The position numbers and the translations under genes are program-made. The notes under the pieces were generated by a model. That model had not been told where the DNA came from. It worked only from the letters and a program-made list of their open reading frames with translations, and did not search any database. From the NCBI GenBank assembly GCA_963729295.1, contig CAVSNJ010000006.1:62001-126000 (forward strand): a DNA stretch of 64,000 nucleotides, in the 5' to 3' direction. Positions 23,833-31,890 of the stretch are shown here, in pieces. Position 1 is the first letter of the stretch. The number at the start of each line of letters is the position of its first letter. This DNA comes from DATJLY01 sp963729295 (GTDB lineage Bacteria > Pseudomonadota > Alphaproteobacteria > ATCC43930 > CGMCC-115725).

Positions 23833-25080
23833 TCACGCCTGCCGCGCGCGGCCCGGTACCAGAAGCCAGAGCCAGGCCGCAAGCTCGATCGCGATCATGA
23901 AGCCGAACGCGACCTGGTAGGCCGCGACCGGGTAGCGTCCGGGCGCCACTTGCGGGAAAAGGCTGATGACCGCGCCCACCGAGTATTGCAGCGCGAACGC
24001 GCCGCAGAAGAAGAACAGGTTCATCGCGGTGTTGACGCGCCCGCTCATGCCCGACGGGAAATGCGCGTTGAGCACCGGATAGCAGAGCGCGGTGATGCCG
24101 TTGAAGACGCCCATCGACACCAGCACGACCCAGCGCCCGGCCCCGCTCGGCAAGAGCAGCGGCGTTTGCAGCACGATCGAGATGATGAAGGAGCTCGCGA
24201 TCATGACGACGAGGCTGATGTTGCGCCGCGCGAGCCATGAGCCGAGCGCGCCCGAGGCGACATAGCCGGCGATGACGAGGAGCGCGTAGCAGAGGAGACT
24301 GAGGCCGATGCCGTCGGGCCCGAGGCCGGCCACGTCCTTGAGCCACGGACCCGCCCACAAGCCGGCAAAGGCGAGATTGCTGCCGGCGGCGCAAGCCGCA
24401 ACGGGCGCCAGGCGCCAGAACAAGCGGTCGCGATAGATGCGTGCGAGACCACCGATCTGCGCGGCAAATCCCGGCGGCGGCGCGTCGCTCGTGCGCTCCG
24501 GCATGATCCAGAAGATGCCGATGGCGATCGCGACGGTAAGGACCGCGGTCGCGAGCATGAGCCCGTGCCAGTCGGTGAAGTGGAGCGCCATCGCCGTCGG
24601 CATCGACGCCAAAAGTCCGCCGACGCCGCCCGTCGCCAGGATCCAGCCGTTCAAGGCCGGCCAGCGCTCGCGCGGGAACCACAGCACGATCGCCTGGAAG
24701 CAGGTCATGAGCGCGCTCGCCGCGCCGACGCCCATGATGGCGCGGGCGACGACGAGCACGCCGATGTCGCGGCTCAGCGCGAACAGGACGACGCCCACCG
24801 CGGCGAGGAGGCACATCGCGCCCTGCACCCGGCGCGGGCCGTAGCGGTCCATGAAGAGACCCAAGGGCGCCTGGAACACGGCCGAGGTGAAGAAATAGAC
24901 CGAGGTGACGAGGCCCAACGACGCCGCCGTCAGATGCAGATCGGCGATGAGATAGGGCGAGAGGACGGCGTTGACGCCGCGATAGTAGTTGCTGAGGAGG
25001 AACGCCGCGCCCAAGGGAGCGAGCACGCGAAAGGCGAGCCCGCGCCCAAGCGCGGCACCCCGCTCGGCGGCGATGGTCAC
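23833..25080 (-). CDS. MFS transporter
   Basis: The 415-residue protein has about 12 hydrophobic segments and the major facilitator loop FMDRYGPRRVQGAM between segments 2 and 3 (about residues 77-90). It should move a small organic solute across the inner membrane; no substrate can be named. It starts with GTG whose bases overlap the stop of the DapA-family gene upstream (GTGA), so the two are translated together. This suggests uptake of the compound that enzyme acts on. Confidence 0.85.
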   Translation of the reverse strand: MTIAAERGAALGRGLAFRVLAPLGAAFLLSNYYRGVNAVLSPYLIADLHLTAASLGLVTSVYFFTSAVFQAPLGLFMDRYGPRRVQGAMCLLAAVGVVLFALSRDIGVLVVARAIMGVGAASALMTCFQAIVLWFPRERWPALNGWILATGGVGGLLASMPTAMALHFTDWHGLMLATAVLTVAIAIGIFWIMPERTSDAPPPGFAAQIGGLARIYRDRLFWRLAPVAACAAGSNLAFAGLWAGPWLKDVAGLGPDGIGLSLLCYALLVIAGYVASGALGSWLARRNISLVVMIASSFIISIVLQTPLLLPSGAGRWVVLVSMGVFNGITALCYPVLNAHFPSGMSGRVNTAMNLFFFCGAFALQYSVGAVISLFPQVAPGRYPVAAYQVAFGFMIAIELAAWLWLLVPGRARQA

Positions 25081-26030
25081 GCGGCGCTGCGCTTGCCTTG
25101 GGCGGAGAGAAGACCGGATGCTACGAGCGCCGCGCGGATGCGGTCGATTTCGTAGCTCGGCAGTTTCACGAGCGGCGGGCGCACCACGGCGCGCGGCTGC
25201 TTGCCCAGAAGCACGAGCGCTTCCTTCATCCGGTTGTGCATGTCGACGAACGGGTCGGCATAGAACGCCTCCGACACCGGGAAGATGCGGTCGTTGAGAC
25301 GGCGCGCTTCGGCGAGATCGTTCGCCTCGACGGCGCGGAAGAGCCGCGCCTGGAGATCGGCGATGACGCTGCCCGAACCGGACAAGAGCCCCTTGCAGCC
25401 GAGCACGAGCGAGCTCAGCAGGAAGGCGCTGTTGGTGCTGAGCACGGTGATCGGCCGCGGCAGGCCCTGCAAGGTGCGCACGTGGCGCTCGTGCAGCGGC
25501 ACGTGCGGCGTCCAGTCCTTGATGGCGCGGAGCGTCGGCACGGCTTCCGCGAGCTTCAGCAATGTCTCGAGCGGATAGCCTTGCGTCGCGCGCGGATACT
25601 GGAAGGCGATGAGCGGCAGGTCCGACGCATCGGCGATGCGACGGAAGTGCCCGAGCACCATCTCCGGCCGCTGGCCGAGCACGAAGGGCCCGGGCGGAAA
25701 CACCAAAAGCGCCGAGGCGCCGTGGTCGTGCGCCATGCGCGCAAGCCGCGCCGCCTCGAGGCTGCCCTCGGCATAGATGCCGTTAATGATGGGCAGGCGC
25801 TGGCCGATCTCGTCGTCCGTGATCTCGAGTACGCGGCGCTGCTCGTCGAAGCTGCACGAGGCCACTTCCGAGGCATGCGCGTTGACCGTGACCGCGCTGA
25901 GGCCCGGCACCGAGGCGACGTCGGCGAGGTGGCGCCGGTACGATGCCTCGTCGATCGCGAGATCGTCGAAGAACGGCAGCAGCACCGCGGGAATGACGCC
26001 GTGCGGAACGTAGCTCGGGTGCCTGGGCAT
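25077..26030 (-). CDS. DapA-family aldolase/lyase
   Basis: The 317-residue TIM-barrel protein has the Schiff-base lysine in LRAIKDWTPHVP and the conserved tyrosine in IAFQYPRATQG, but the usual GTTGE motif is replaced by NAHASEV (about residues 47-53). That difference argues against a true dihydrodipicolinate synthase and for a keto-acid aldolase or dehydratase. The start at 26030 follows AAAGGA by 12 bases; an ATG at 26060 is less family-like. It forms an overlapping pair with the MFS gene downstream. Confidence 0.8.
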   Translation of the reverse strand: MPRHPSYVPHGVIPAVLLPFFDDLAIDEASYRRHLADVASVPGLSAVTVNAHASEVASCSFDEQRRVLEITDDEIGQRLPIINGIYAEGSLEAARLARMAHDHGASALLVFPPGPFVLGQRPEMVLGHFRRIADASDLPLIAFQYPRATQGYPLETLLKLAEAVPTLRAIKDWTPHVPLHERHVRTLQGLPRPITVLSTNSAFLLSSLVLGCKGLLSGSGSVIADLQARLFRAVEANDLAEARRLNDRIFPVSEAFYADPFVDMHNRMKEALVLLGKQPRAVVRPPLVKLPSYEIDRIRAALVASGLLSAQGKRSAA

Positions 26031-26170
26031 GGCGGGTCGGGTCCTTTCGCTCGGGCGCAATTATGGCCCGGCGCCGCGCCTGCGACAACGTTGCTGGCTT
26101 GCGCGTTGACGCCCTGCAGGCATAATCGCGCGCCCGCCATGCAACCGTTTGGAACGGAGCCCGCCCGAAA

Positions 26171-26542
26171 ATGAGGTATCTCGTCCCGGCCTGTGCCGCG
26201 CTTGCGCTTTGCTCATTCGCTGCCGCTCCGGCGCGGGCGGTCGACAGCGGCGACACGCTCTTCCACCGTTATTGCTCGGTCTGTCACTCGAACGAGCCGG
26301 GCCAGAACAAGCTCGGCCCCTCGCTTGCGGGCGTCGTCGGCCGCCCGTCCGGCGCGGAGCCGGGCTTCACCTATTCCGAAGGTATGGCGAGCGCGCACCT
26401 CACCTGGGACGACGCGACGCTCGACAGGTATCTCAGCAACCCGAAAACGACCGTGCCCGGCAACAAGATGCTGTTCATCGGCGTCAAGAACCCGGACGAG
26501 CGCCAGGCCATCATCACCTATCTCAAAAGCTTGAAGTCGTAA
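26171..26542 (+). CDS. Class I cytochrome c (cytochrome c2-like)
   Basis: The 123-residue protein has a Sec signal peptide (MRYLVPACAALALCSFAAAP, cleavage after ARA) and one haem site CSVCH at residues 35-39. The distal Met ligand is expected in PGNKMLFIG (about residue 99), and GFTYSEGMA is typical of c2/mitochondrial-like cytochromes. It would be a periplasmic electron carrier between the bc1 complex and oxidases or dehydrogenases. It stands alone, divergent from the DapA-family gene. Confidence 0.92.
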   Translation: MRYLVPACAALALCSFAAAPARAVDSGDTLFHRYCSVCHSNEPGQNKLGPSLAGVVGRPSGAEPGFTYSEGMASAHLTWDDATLDRYLSNPKTTVPGNKMLFIGVKNPDERQAIITYLKSLKS

Positions 26543-26836
26543 TGTGCGAAAACATGCGGCACCGCAATTGACATCGCGCCGCTTGGGCCTCACTTTGCAG
26601 GGTTGCGGGGGACGAAGGCACGCGCGTGTGGGGCCCGACGTCCGATAGTGTTCTCCGAGTTTCCCGGGTTTGCTCGTGAGGCCGTCAGGACGCCCCAGCT
26701 CCGCCCCCGCAACTTCTCTCGCACGCCCCGCCGCCGTCCCGAGGAACGAACCCGCGCCACGCGTCGTTCCCCCTGCACCGCCGCAAGCCATGCTTGCCGC
26801 GGCCCAGGGACATGTCTTCGCGAAAGGGGCCGGACG
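26543..26836. other. Intergenic region with a short inverted repeat
   Basis: No gene is seen in these 294 bases. GGAACGA (26743-26749) and TCGTTCC (26764-26770) form an inverted repeat upstream of the small membrane protein gene. A TTGACA at 26568 has no good matching -10 hexamer. Confidence 0.4.
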
Positions 26837-27118
26837 ATGAACTGGCTGCTCATAGGCATACTAGACGGGCTCAACAAGCTGTTGGCGATCGTGATCGTCG
26901 CCTCGAGCACGGTCGCGGGATATTGGGGTCATTTCGGAACCTATGTGGTCGCGCTCGACGATCCGGTGGAGCGCGCGATCGCGACCGCGATCGGCTTCGT
27001 CGTCGGCGTCATCCTCGCGGCGCTCGTCTCGGGCTTCCTCGCGACCGTCATCAACATCAGCCGCGAGATGACGGCGATCCGGCACCTGCTGAACGAGCGT
27101 CCGTTCGTGACGCGCTGA
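26837..27118 (+). CDS. Small integral membrane protein
   Basis: The 93-residue protein has two hydrophobic segments (about 7-25, LLAIVIVASSTVAGYWG, and about 45-68, IATAIGFVVGVILAALVSGF), with a charged C-terminal tail. AAAGGGG lies 6 bases before the ATG at 26837; a longer frame from 26603 reads as low-complexity Arg-rich sequence and is rejected. The family is not recognised with certainty; similar two-segment proteins of unknown role are widespread in alphaproteobacteria. Confidence 0.7.
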   Translation: MNWLLIGILDGLNKLLAIVIVASSTVAGYWGHFGTYVVALDDPVERAIATAIGFVVGVILAALVSGFLATVINISREMTAIRHLLNERPFVTR

Positions 27119-27140
27119 GCGGTGCCTAGACCATGATTCA

Positions 27141-27176
27141 CGCTTCGGATGGAAAACGCCGTTTCCATTCGAAGCG
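27141..27176. terminator. Palindrome between convergent genes
   Basis: The arms CGCTTCGGATGGAAA (27141-27155) and TTTCCATTCGAAGCG (27162-27176) pair over 15 bases with one G-T mismatch. It lies between the stops of a plus-strand and a minus-strand gene, so it may end both transcripts. The sequence resembles dispersed palindromes of alphaproteobacterial genomes and may be a repeat rather than a dedicated terminator; there is no long U-tract. Confidence 0.55.
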
Positions 27177-27184
27177 ATCTTGCT

Positions 27185-27763
27185 CTAGCCGCGCGCGGCG
27201 AGATCGAGCTCGCGCGCGCGGTTCATCCCGATCATCGCATCGTGGAGGCGAGGCCGCTCGATGAGCTGCGCGCGATAAACCGCGGCCGTCGCTGCGACGA
27301 GCGCGCCATCGCGGCGAAGCCGCGCGTCGCCCAATTCGACGAGGCGCAGATTGGGCCAGGCGCGCGGCCTGATCCGAACGATCTCCGCGACGATCTCGGC
27401 GGCGGACATTTCGGGCCGCGCCTGCGCCAGGATGAGCATCACCGCCGCGGTCGAACGCGACAGGCCCTTCTGGCAATGGACGAGAAGATGCGGCCGAGAC
27501 GCAGCACCGAGGTTGCGGCCGAATTCGAGGAGTGCCGTCACGTCCTGGGATTCGGGCGCGCGAAAGCCTGGCGTCGCCTCGATGATGTCGTGAAAGCGCA
27601 GGTCGAGATGGCGAAGCGCCTTGAAGCCGCCAAGCGATTCCGGCGTCGGCCAGCCGGGATCGAGCAGCGTCAGCAGATGCGTGACGCCCGACGCCCAGAA
27701 CCCGTCGAGCTCGTCGATGCCGCAGATGGTGGCGGCGAAATCCGGGGATGATGCGTCCAACAC
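27185..27763 (-). CDS. Protein tyrosine phosphatase-like protein
   Basis: The 192-residue protein carries the cysteine phosphatase signature HCQKGLSRS (Cys97, Arg103, the HCx5RS loop) and an earlier HLDLRFHDI stretch typical of dual-specificity or bacterial tyrosine phosphatases. It should remove phosphate from protein tyrosines or a small phosphoester in the cytoplasm. I chose the GTG at 27763 because AGGAG lies 8 bases upstream; a frame from 27916 would run deep into the epimerase gene. The gene lies 40 bases downstream of that epimerase gene on the same strand. Confidence 0.82.
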   Translation of the reverse strand: MLDASSPDFAATICGIDELDGFWASGVTHLLTLLDPGWPTPESLGGFKALRHLDLRFHDIIEATPGFRAPESQDVTALLEFGRNLGAASRPHLLVHCQKGLSRSTAAVMLILAQARPEMSAAEIVAEIVRIRPRAWPNLRLVELGDARLRRDGALVAATAAVYRAQLIERPRLHDAMIGMNRARELDLAARG

Positions 27764-27803
27764 TCCCTCCGCTCCTGAGTTTTGGGGTTCGGGGAGAGGT
27801 GCG

Positions 27804-28631
27804 TCAATGCCGCCAAAAACGCGGCGTGAGCTTGACCGTGGCGCTGCGGCCGGCGCCGGGCGCGAGCACGCGCAAGCCGGTGTCAGCGACGCCGGCGCGG
27901 GCGAGGTTGAAGGCATCGGCGCAATGGCTCATCGGCGCGAGCGCAAGATGCGCCGAGCGACGGACGGCGAGGAACGAGAGCAGCGGCCAGTCCGCGGCAA
28001 GGCGCAGTTCCATGCCACGCGCGGGCCAGGCGAGCGCTGCCGCTCCGTTCCAGCCGGTGAAGACGGGATCGGCCGCTTCGTCGGCCGGCGCCGGCGCCGG
28101 CCGCATCCCTTGCACCGCCGCATCGAGCGACGCTTCGGATGCGAACGGGAACGCCGCGAGGAAGCCGAGCCCCGCCGGCATCAGCCGGTCCGCTTCATTG
28201 ACGAGATCGAGGGTGAGCGAGAGCGTGCCAGCCGCAAGCGCGATGGTCTGGCGCGCGCGATAGGGCCAAGGCCACGCCCCGCCGTCGTGGCGATATTCGA
28301 GCGCAACGGAAGCGGCGGAGCGGCTGACGACGCGCCATTCCCGGCGCCAGCCATGGCCGTTCCGCGCATCGCGGCCCTCGGCAACCTCCTCGCCGCCGAA
28401 GCGGAAGCGGCCGTCGCGGATGCGGCCGGCCCACGGCACCAGCGGAATGGACGCCATCGCCGCCGCATCGGCGCGCGCGACATCGGCCGCGCGCGCCGGG
28501 CGGAGCCAATCGATGCGCCGCGCGCCCTCCTCCCACCAGAAGCCGGCGACGGCGCCGCCCGCTTGCGGCACGACATCGGCGCGCGCGCCCCCATCGCACA
28601 AAGCCACGACATCCCGTTCCAGAACCGACAT
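27804..28631 (-). CDS. Aldose 1-epimerase family protein
   Basis: The 275-residue protein shows the galactose mutarotase-type core: IPLVPWAGRIRDGRFRFGG at about residues 62-80, NGHGWRREW with the catalytic His near 90, and APMSHCADAFN near 233. Members interconvert alpha and beta anomers of sugars or act on hexose 6-phosphates. The substrate is unknown. It is divergent from rpmG, with the rpmG promoter in the 172 bases between, and probably forms a transcript with the phosphatase gene. Confidence 0.82.
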   Translation of the reverse strand: MSVLERDVVALCDGGARADVVPQAGGAVAGFWWEEGARRIDWLRPARAADVARADAAAMASIPLVPWAGRIRDGRFRFGGEEVAEGRDARNGHGWRREWRVVSRSAASVALEYRHDGGAWPWPYRARQTIALAAGTLSLTLDLVNEADRLMPAGLGFLAAFPFASEASLDAAVQGMRPAPAPADEAADPVFTGWNGAAALAWPARGMELRLAADWPLLSFLAVRRSAHLALAPMSHCADAFNLARAGVADTGLRVLAPGAGRSATVKLTPRFWRH

Positions 28632-28740
28632 GCGATGCTCGCCGCGAAAATGCTGCGGCCCGAAGGTCGCGCCGCCGTGGTTAAATCTTTCCTATCGCGC
28701 CGGGCGGGCAGCGGAATCAAAAGCGGCGCCGCGCGTCGCC

Positions 28741-28768
28741 TTGACAGGCGGATGGTGCGCGCTATCTT
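28741..28768 (+). promoter_or_regulatory. Sigma-70-type promoter of rpmG
   Basis: A perfect -35 hexamer TTGACA (28741-28746) is followed after 16 bases by TATCTT (28763-28768). It lies 36 bases before the rpmG start codon and in the same orientation. This is the strongest housekeeping promoter I see in the window and fits a ribosomal protein gene. Confidence 0.7.
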
Positions 28769-28803
28769 CGGCGCGGAATTCGGGCGGCAGCGGGAGTTGC
28801 GCC

Positions 28804-28971
28804 ATGGCAAAGTCGAACACAGTGCTCATCAAGCTCGTGAGCAGCGCCGATACGGGATATTTCTACGTTTCGAAGAAGAATCCGCGCGGGAAGACCGAGA
28901 AGCTCGAGCTCAAGAAATACGATCCGGTCGCGAAGAAGCACGTCCTGTTCAAGGAACAGAAGATCAAATAG
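28804..28971 (+). CDS. rpmG: 50S ribosomal protein L33
   Basis: The 55-residue basic protein begins MAKSNTVLIKLVSSADTGYF and ends KKHVLFKEQKIK, the full length and pattern of bacterial L33. It lacks the CxxC pairs of the zinc-binding paralogue, so it is the zinc-independent form. It sits in the large ribosomal subunit near the E site. It is monocistronic: a consensus promoter stands upstream and a strong terminator 22 bases after the stop. Confidence 0.95.
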   Translation: MAKSNTVLIKLVSSADTGYFYVSKKNPRGKTEKLELKKYDPVAKKHVLFKEQKIK

Positions 28972-28993
28972 ACGGCTTCTGGCAAGAGCGCGA

Positions 28994-29019
28994 AAAGCCG
29001 CCCGTTGGGCGGCTTTCTC
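28994..29019. terminator. Bidirectional terminator between rpmG and pleD
   Basis: GCCGCCC (28997-29003) pairs with GGGCGGC (29007-29013) across a three-base loop, flanked by AAA on the left and TTTCTC on the right. This gives a U-tract for the plus strand and an A/T match for the minus strand. It lies between the convergent stops of rpmG and pleD. Confidence 0.85.
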
Positions 29020-29021
29020 AT

Positions 29022-30416
29022 TTACGCGACGGCGCCTTTGAGGCCGGCGAGATCGCGGTCGCTGACGACGCGGTTGCGGCCCGCGGCCTTCGCCGCGTAG
29101 AGCGCCTCGTCGGCGCGGCGCAGCAGCGAGTTGGGCGTTTCTCGCGCGTCCGCCGTGACGGCAAGCCCGATGCTGATCGTGACCGGCAGATCGACCGAAG
29201 CTTCATCGACGTGGAACGGCGTTTCCGCGACCACCATGCGCAACCGTTCGGCGACGCCTTCGGCGACGCGCCGGTCGGTCTCGGGCAGCACGACGACGAA
29301 TTCCTCGCCGCCATAGCGTGCGAACAGGTCGAAGGTACGGACATAGCGCGCGATGCGCACGGTCAGCTCGCGCAGCACGGCATCGCCCGCGGCATGGCCG
29401 TGCGTATCGTTGACGCGCTTGAACCAGTCGATGTCGATGAGGAGGAGCGACGGGCCGGTCGCGCCATCCGAAAGCCGCGCCAGAAGCCCGTCGAGATGGA
29501 CGCTGAGATAGCGCCGGTTGTAGAGCCCGGTGAGGCCGTCGGTGAGCGCGAGCGATAGGCTCTTGCGATAGTTTTCCTGCAAGCGGTCCTGGAGGCGCTT
29601 GCGCCGCACTTGCGTGCGCACGCGCGCGACGAGCTCGTTGCGATCCAAGGGCCGCAGCAGATAGTCAGTCGCGCCGATATCGAGGCCTTTTGCGACGCGC
29701 GGCAGCTCTTCCGGATCGCCGATCAGCAGGATGGGCACGAGCCGGCTCATCTCCTGCGCGCGCAACTTGCCGACGATGCGCAGCGCGTCGACCTTGCCTG
29801 TGGTGTTGAGAATGACGAGATCGACCGACTTCTCGCATTGCGGCGCCAAATCCTCGGGCGCGGACGGGCGAATCATCTCGTTGGCCAGGGGCGACAGCAT
29901 CTCGGCGATACGGGTCGCGGCGAACGCGCTTTCCTCCCACAGCAGGATGCGGGCGGGCGAGGCTTCCTCGTCGACGCGGGCTTCTTCCATGACCGCGCTG
30001 AAGCGGCCATAGACGTCCTCGCGGTGGCGCCACTCGTCCATCATGCGGTGCAGCCGCACGAGCGAGCGGACGCGGGCGAAGAGCGCGGTGTCATTGACGG
30101 GCTTCGTCAGGAAATCGTCGGCGCCGGCCTCGAGCCCGCGCACGCGATCGGCCGCTTCCGACAGCGCCGTCACCATCACGACCGGAATGTCGCGCGTGGC
30201 CTCGCCGGCCTTGAGCCGGCGGCACACCTCGAAGCCGTCGAGCTTCGGCATCATCACGTCGAGCAGGATGAGGTCGGGCCGCTCCTCGGCCGCGATCTTC
30301 AGCGCGGCGAAGCCGTCGTTCGCGGTGAGCACGTTGAAGTATTCGGCCGAGAGCTTCGCCTCGAGCAGACGCACATTCACTTCGACATCGTCGACGACGA
30401 GAATACGGGCCGACAT
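29022..30416 (-). CDS. pleD: Response regulator diguanylate cyclase PleD
   Basis: The 464-residue protein has the REC-REC-GGDEF layout of PleD. The first receiver holds the phospho-acceptor Asp in LILLDVMMPKLDGFEV (about residue 53), the second is degenerate, and the C-terminal cyclase has FARYGGEEFVVVLPE. The inhibitory RxxD site (RTFD) stands five residues before GGEEF, so product feedback by cyclic di-GMP should be intact. In Caulobacter PleD controls the swarmer-to-stalked change. It follows divK by 7 bases, the conserved alphaproteobacterial pair. Confidence 0.95.
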   Translation of the reverse strand: MSARILVVDDVEVNVRLLEAKLSAEYFNVLTANDGFAALKIAAEERPDLILLDVMMPKLDGFEVCRRLKAGEATRDIPVVMVTALSEAADRVRGLEAGADDFLTKPVNDTALFARVRSLVRLHRMMDEWRHREDVYGRFSAVMEEARVDEEASPARILLWEESAFAATRIAEMLSPLANEMIRPSAPEDLAPQCEKSVDLVILNTTGKVDALRIVGKLRAQEMSRLVPILLIGDPEELPRVAKGLDIGATDYLLRPLDRNELVARVRTQVRRKRLQDRLQENYRKSLSLALTDGLTGLYNRRYLSVHLDGLLARLSDGATGPSLLLIDIDWFKRVNDTHGHAAGDAVLRELTVRIARYVRTFDLFARYGGEEFVVVLPETDRRVAEGVAERLRMVVAETPFHVDEASVDLPVTISIGLAVTADARETPNSLLRRADEALYAAKAAGRNRVVSDRDLAGLKGAVA

Positions 30417-30423
30417 GGCGCGC

Positions 30424-30816
30424 TCAGCTCAGAAAGCGCTCGACGGTCTGCAGGAAATGGACGACGGAAATCGGCTTGGCGATGTAGGCCTCGCAGCCGC
30501 CCTCGCGGATCTTTTCCTCGTCGCCCTTCATGGCAAAGGCCGTCACGGCGATGATCGGGATGGCGCGCAGGTCGTCATCCTCCTTGATCCACTTTGTGAC
30601 CTCGAGGCCCGAGACCTCGGGGAGCTGGATGTCCATGAGGATCAGGTCGGGGTGATGCTGCCGCGCGAGACGCAGCGCCTCCATCCCGTCCTTGGTCGTC
30701 AGGATGTCGTAGCCGTGCGCCTCGAGCAGGTCATGGAAAAGTTTCATGTTGAGGTCGTTATCCTCGACGATGAGGACACGCTTTGGCGCCGGAAGGTGCT
30801 GGGCTTCGGAAAACAT
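30424..30816 (-). CDS. divK: Single-domain cell-cycle response regulator DivK
   Basis: The 130-residue receiver domain has the acidic pair in VLIVEDNDLNMKLFHDLL, the phospho-acceptor Asp in LILMDIQLPEVSG, and the conserved Thr and Lys in IIAVTAFAMKGDE and YIAKPIS. There is no output domain. DivK acts with DivJ/PleC/DivL to steer CtrA activity. I place the start at ATG 30816, eight bases after AGGGTGG, rather than at GTG 30828. It heads the divK-pleD operon. Confidence 0.93.
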   Translation of the reverse strand: MFSEAQHLPAPKRVLIVEDNDLNMKLFHDLLEAHGYDILTTKDGMEALRLARQHHPDLILMDIQLPEVSGLEVTKWIKEDDDLRAIPIIAVTAFAMKGDEEKIREGGCEAYIAKPISVVHFLQTVERFLS

Positions 30817-30951
30817 GAATTTGTCCACCCTGCTGCATGCGCATTAGGCGGCAAAAAAGTTAAGATCGCGCATGCGAACCCCCAACGTATTAAGTGATTT
30901 GGATTAACGAATTGTAACCAAGACGCGAGCATTTGGGGTTAGACGGGCGAA

Positions 30952-31890
30952 ATGCGGATCGGCATCGACCTCGGCGGCAGCAAAATCGAAGGGGTGGCGC
31001 TCGACCAGGCGGGCCGGATCGCGGTCCGGCGCCGTGTGGCGACGCCCCGGGACGATTATGACGCCACGGTCGCGGCGGTGCGCGACTTGGCGCGCGGCAT
31101 CGAGGCCGAGGTGGCGGAAGCCTGCTCGGTCGGTGTCGGCATGCCGGGCGCAATCTCTCCCACGACCGGGCTCGTCAAGAACTCGAACTCGACCTGCCTC
31201 AATGGCCGGGCGTTCGACCGCGACGTCGCCGGGGCGCTCGGACGCAAGGTGAGATTTGCCAATGATGCCAATTGCTTCGCCCTTTCCGAGGCGGTCGATG
31301 GCGCAGGCCGCGGGGCGCGCTCCGTGTTCGGCGTCATCCTCGGCACCGGGGTCGGCGGCGGCTTCGTCATCGACCGGCGGTTGGTGGTGGGCGCCAACGC
31401 CATCGCCGGCGAATGGGGGCATACGCCGCTGCCCTGGCCCGCCGACGACGAGCGCCCGGGACCGGCCTGTTATTGCGGCCGGCGCGGCTGCATCGAGACT
31501 TTCCTGTCGGGGCCGGCGCTGGCCCGCGAGGCCGGTGCGCGGGACGCCGCTGCCGTAGCCGCCGCGGCGGCCGCAGGGTCGGGCGCAGCCGAGGCGGCGC
31601 TCGCGCGCTACGAGGAGCGGCTCGCGCGCGGGCTGGCCCTGGTGATCGACCTGCTCGACCCCGACGCGATCGTGCTCGGCGGGGGCTTGGGCCAGATCGC
31701 GCCGCTCTACGAGCGCGTGCCGCGCCTTTGGGGGCGCTGGGTTTTTTCCGACGACGTGGCCACCCGGCTTTTGCCGCCGGTCTGGGGCGATTCGAGCGGC
31801 GTGCGCGGCGCCGCCTGGCTCTGGCCGGACGATCCCGCGCTCAGCACGAAGGCTTCGACAAGGGCTCGATCTCGTCGAGGCGCGCCTTGA
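30952..31890 (+). CDS. ROK-family sugar kinase
   Basis: The 312-residue protein has the ROK layout: ATP-phosphate motif IGIDLGGSKIEGVALDQ at the N terminus, FANDANCFALSEA with the catalytic Asp near residue 105, GTGVGGGFVIDRRLVVG, and the zinc-binding GPACYCGRRGCIETFLSGPA. It probably phosphorylates fructose, glucose, mannose or N-acetylglucosamine. The last 50 bases overlap the convergent eipB gene, and the final basic residues (RARSRRGAP) fall in that overlap. Confidence 0.88.
   Translation: MRIGIDLGGSKIEGVALDQAGRIAVRRRVATPRDDYDATVAAVRDLARGIEAEVAEACSVGVGMPGAISPTTGLVKNSNSTCLNGRAFDRDVAGALGRKVRFANDANCFALSEAVDGAGRGARSVFGVILGTGVGGGFVIDRRLVVGANAIAGEWGHTPLPWPADDERPGPACYCGRRGCIETFLSGPALAREAGARDAAAVAAAAAAGSGAAEAALARYEERLARGLALVIDLLDPDAIVLGGGLGQIAPLYERVPRLWGRWVFSDDVATRLLPPVWGDSSGVRGAAWLWPDDPALSTKASTRARSRRGAP

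Noticed and set aside
28994..29019. Repeat or riboswitch reading of the hairpin after rpmG
   Set aside because: The short stem with A/T-rich flanks between convergent stops is fully explained as a bidirectional terminator.
30885..30910. Possible CtrA site upstream of divK (two TTAA half-sites)
   Set aside because: The half-sites at 30890-30893 and 30904-30907 are 10 bases apart, not the 7 of the CtrA consensus.
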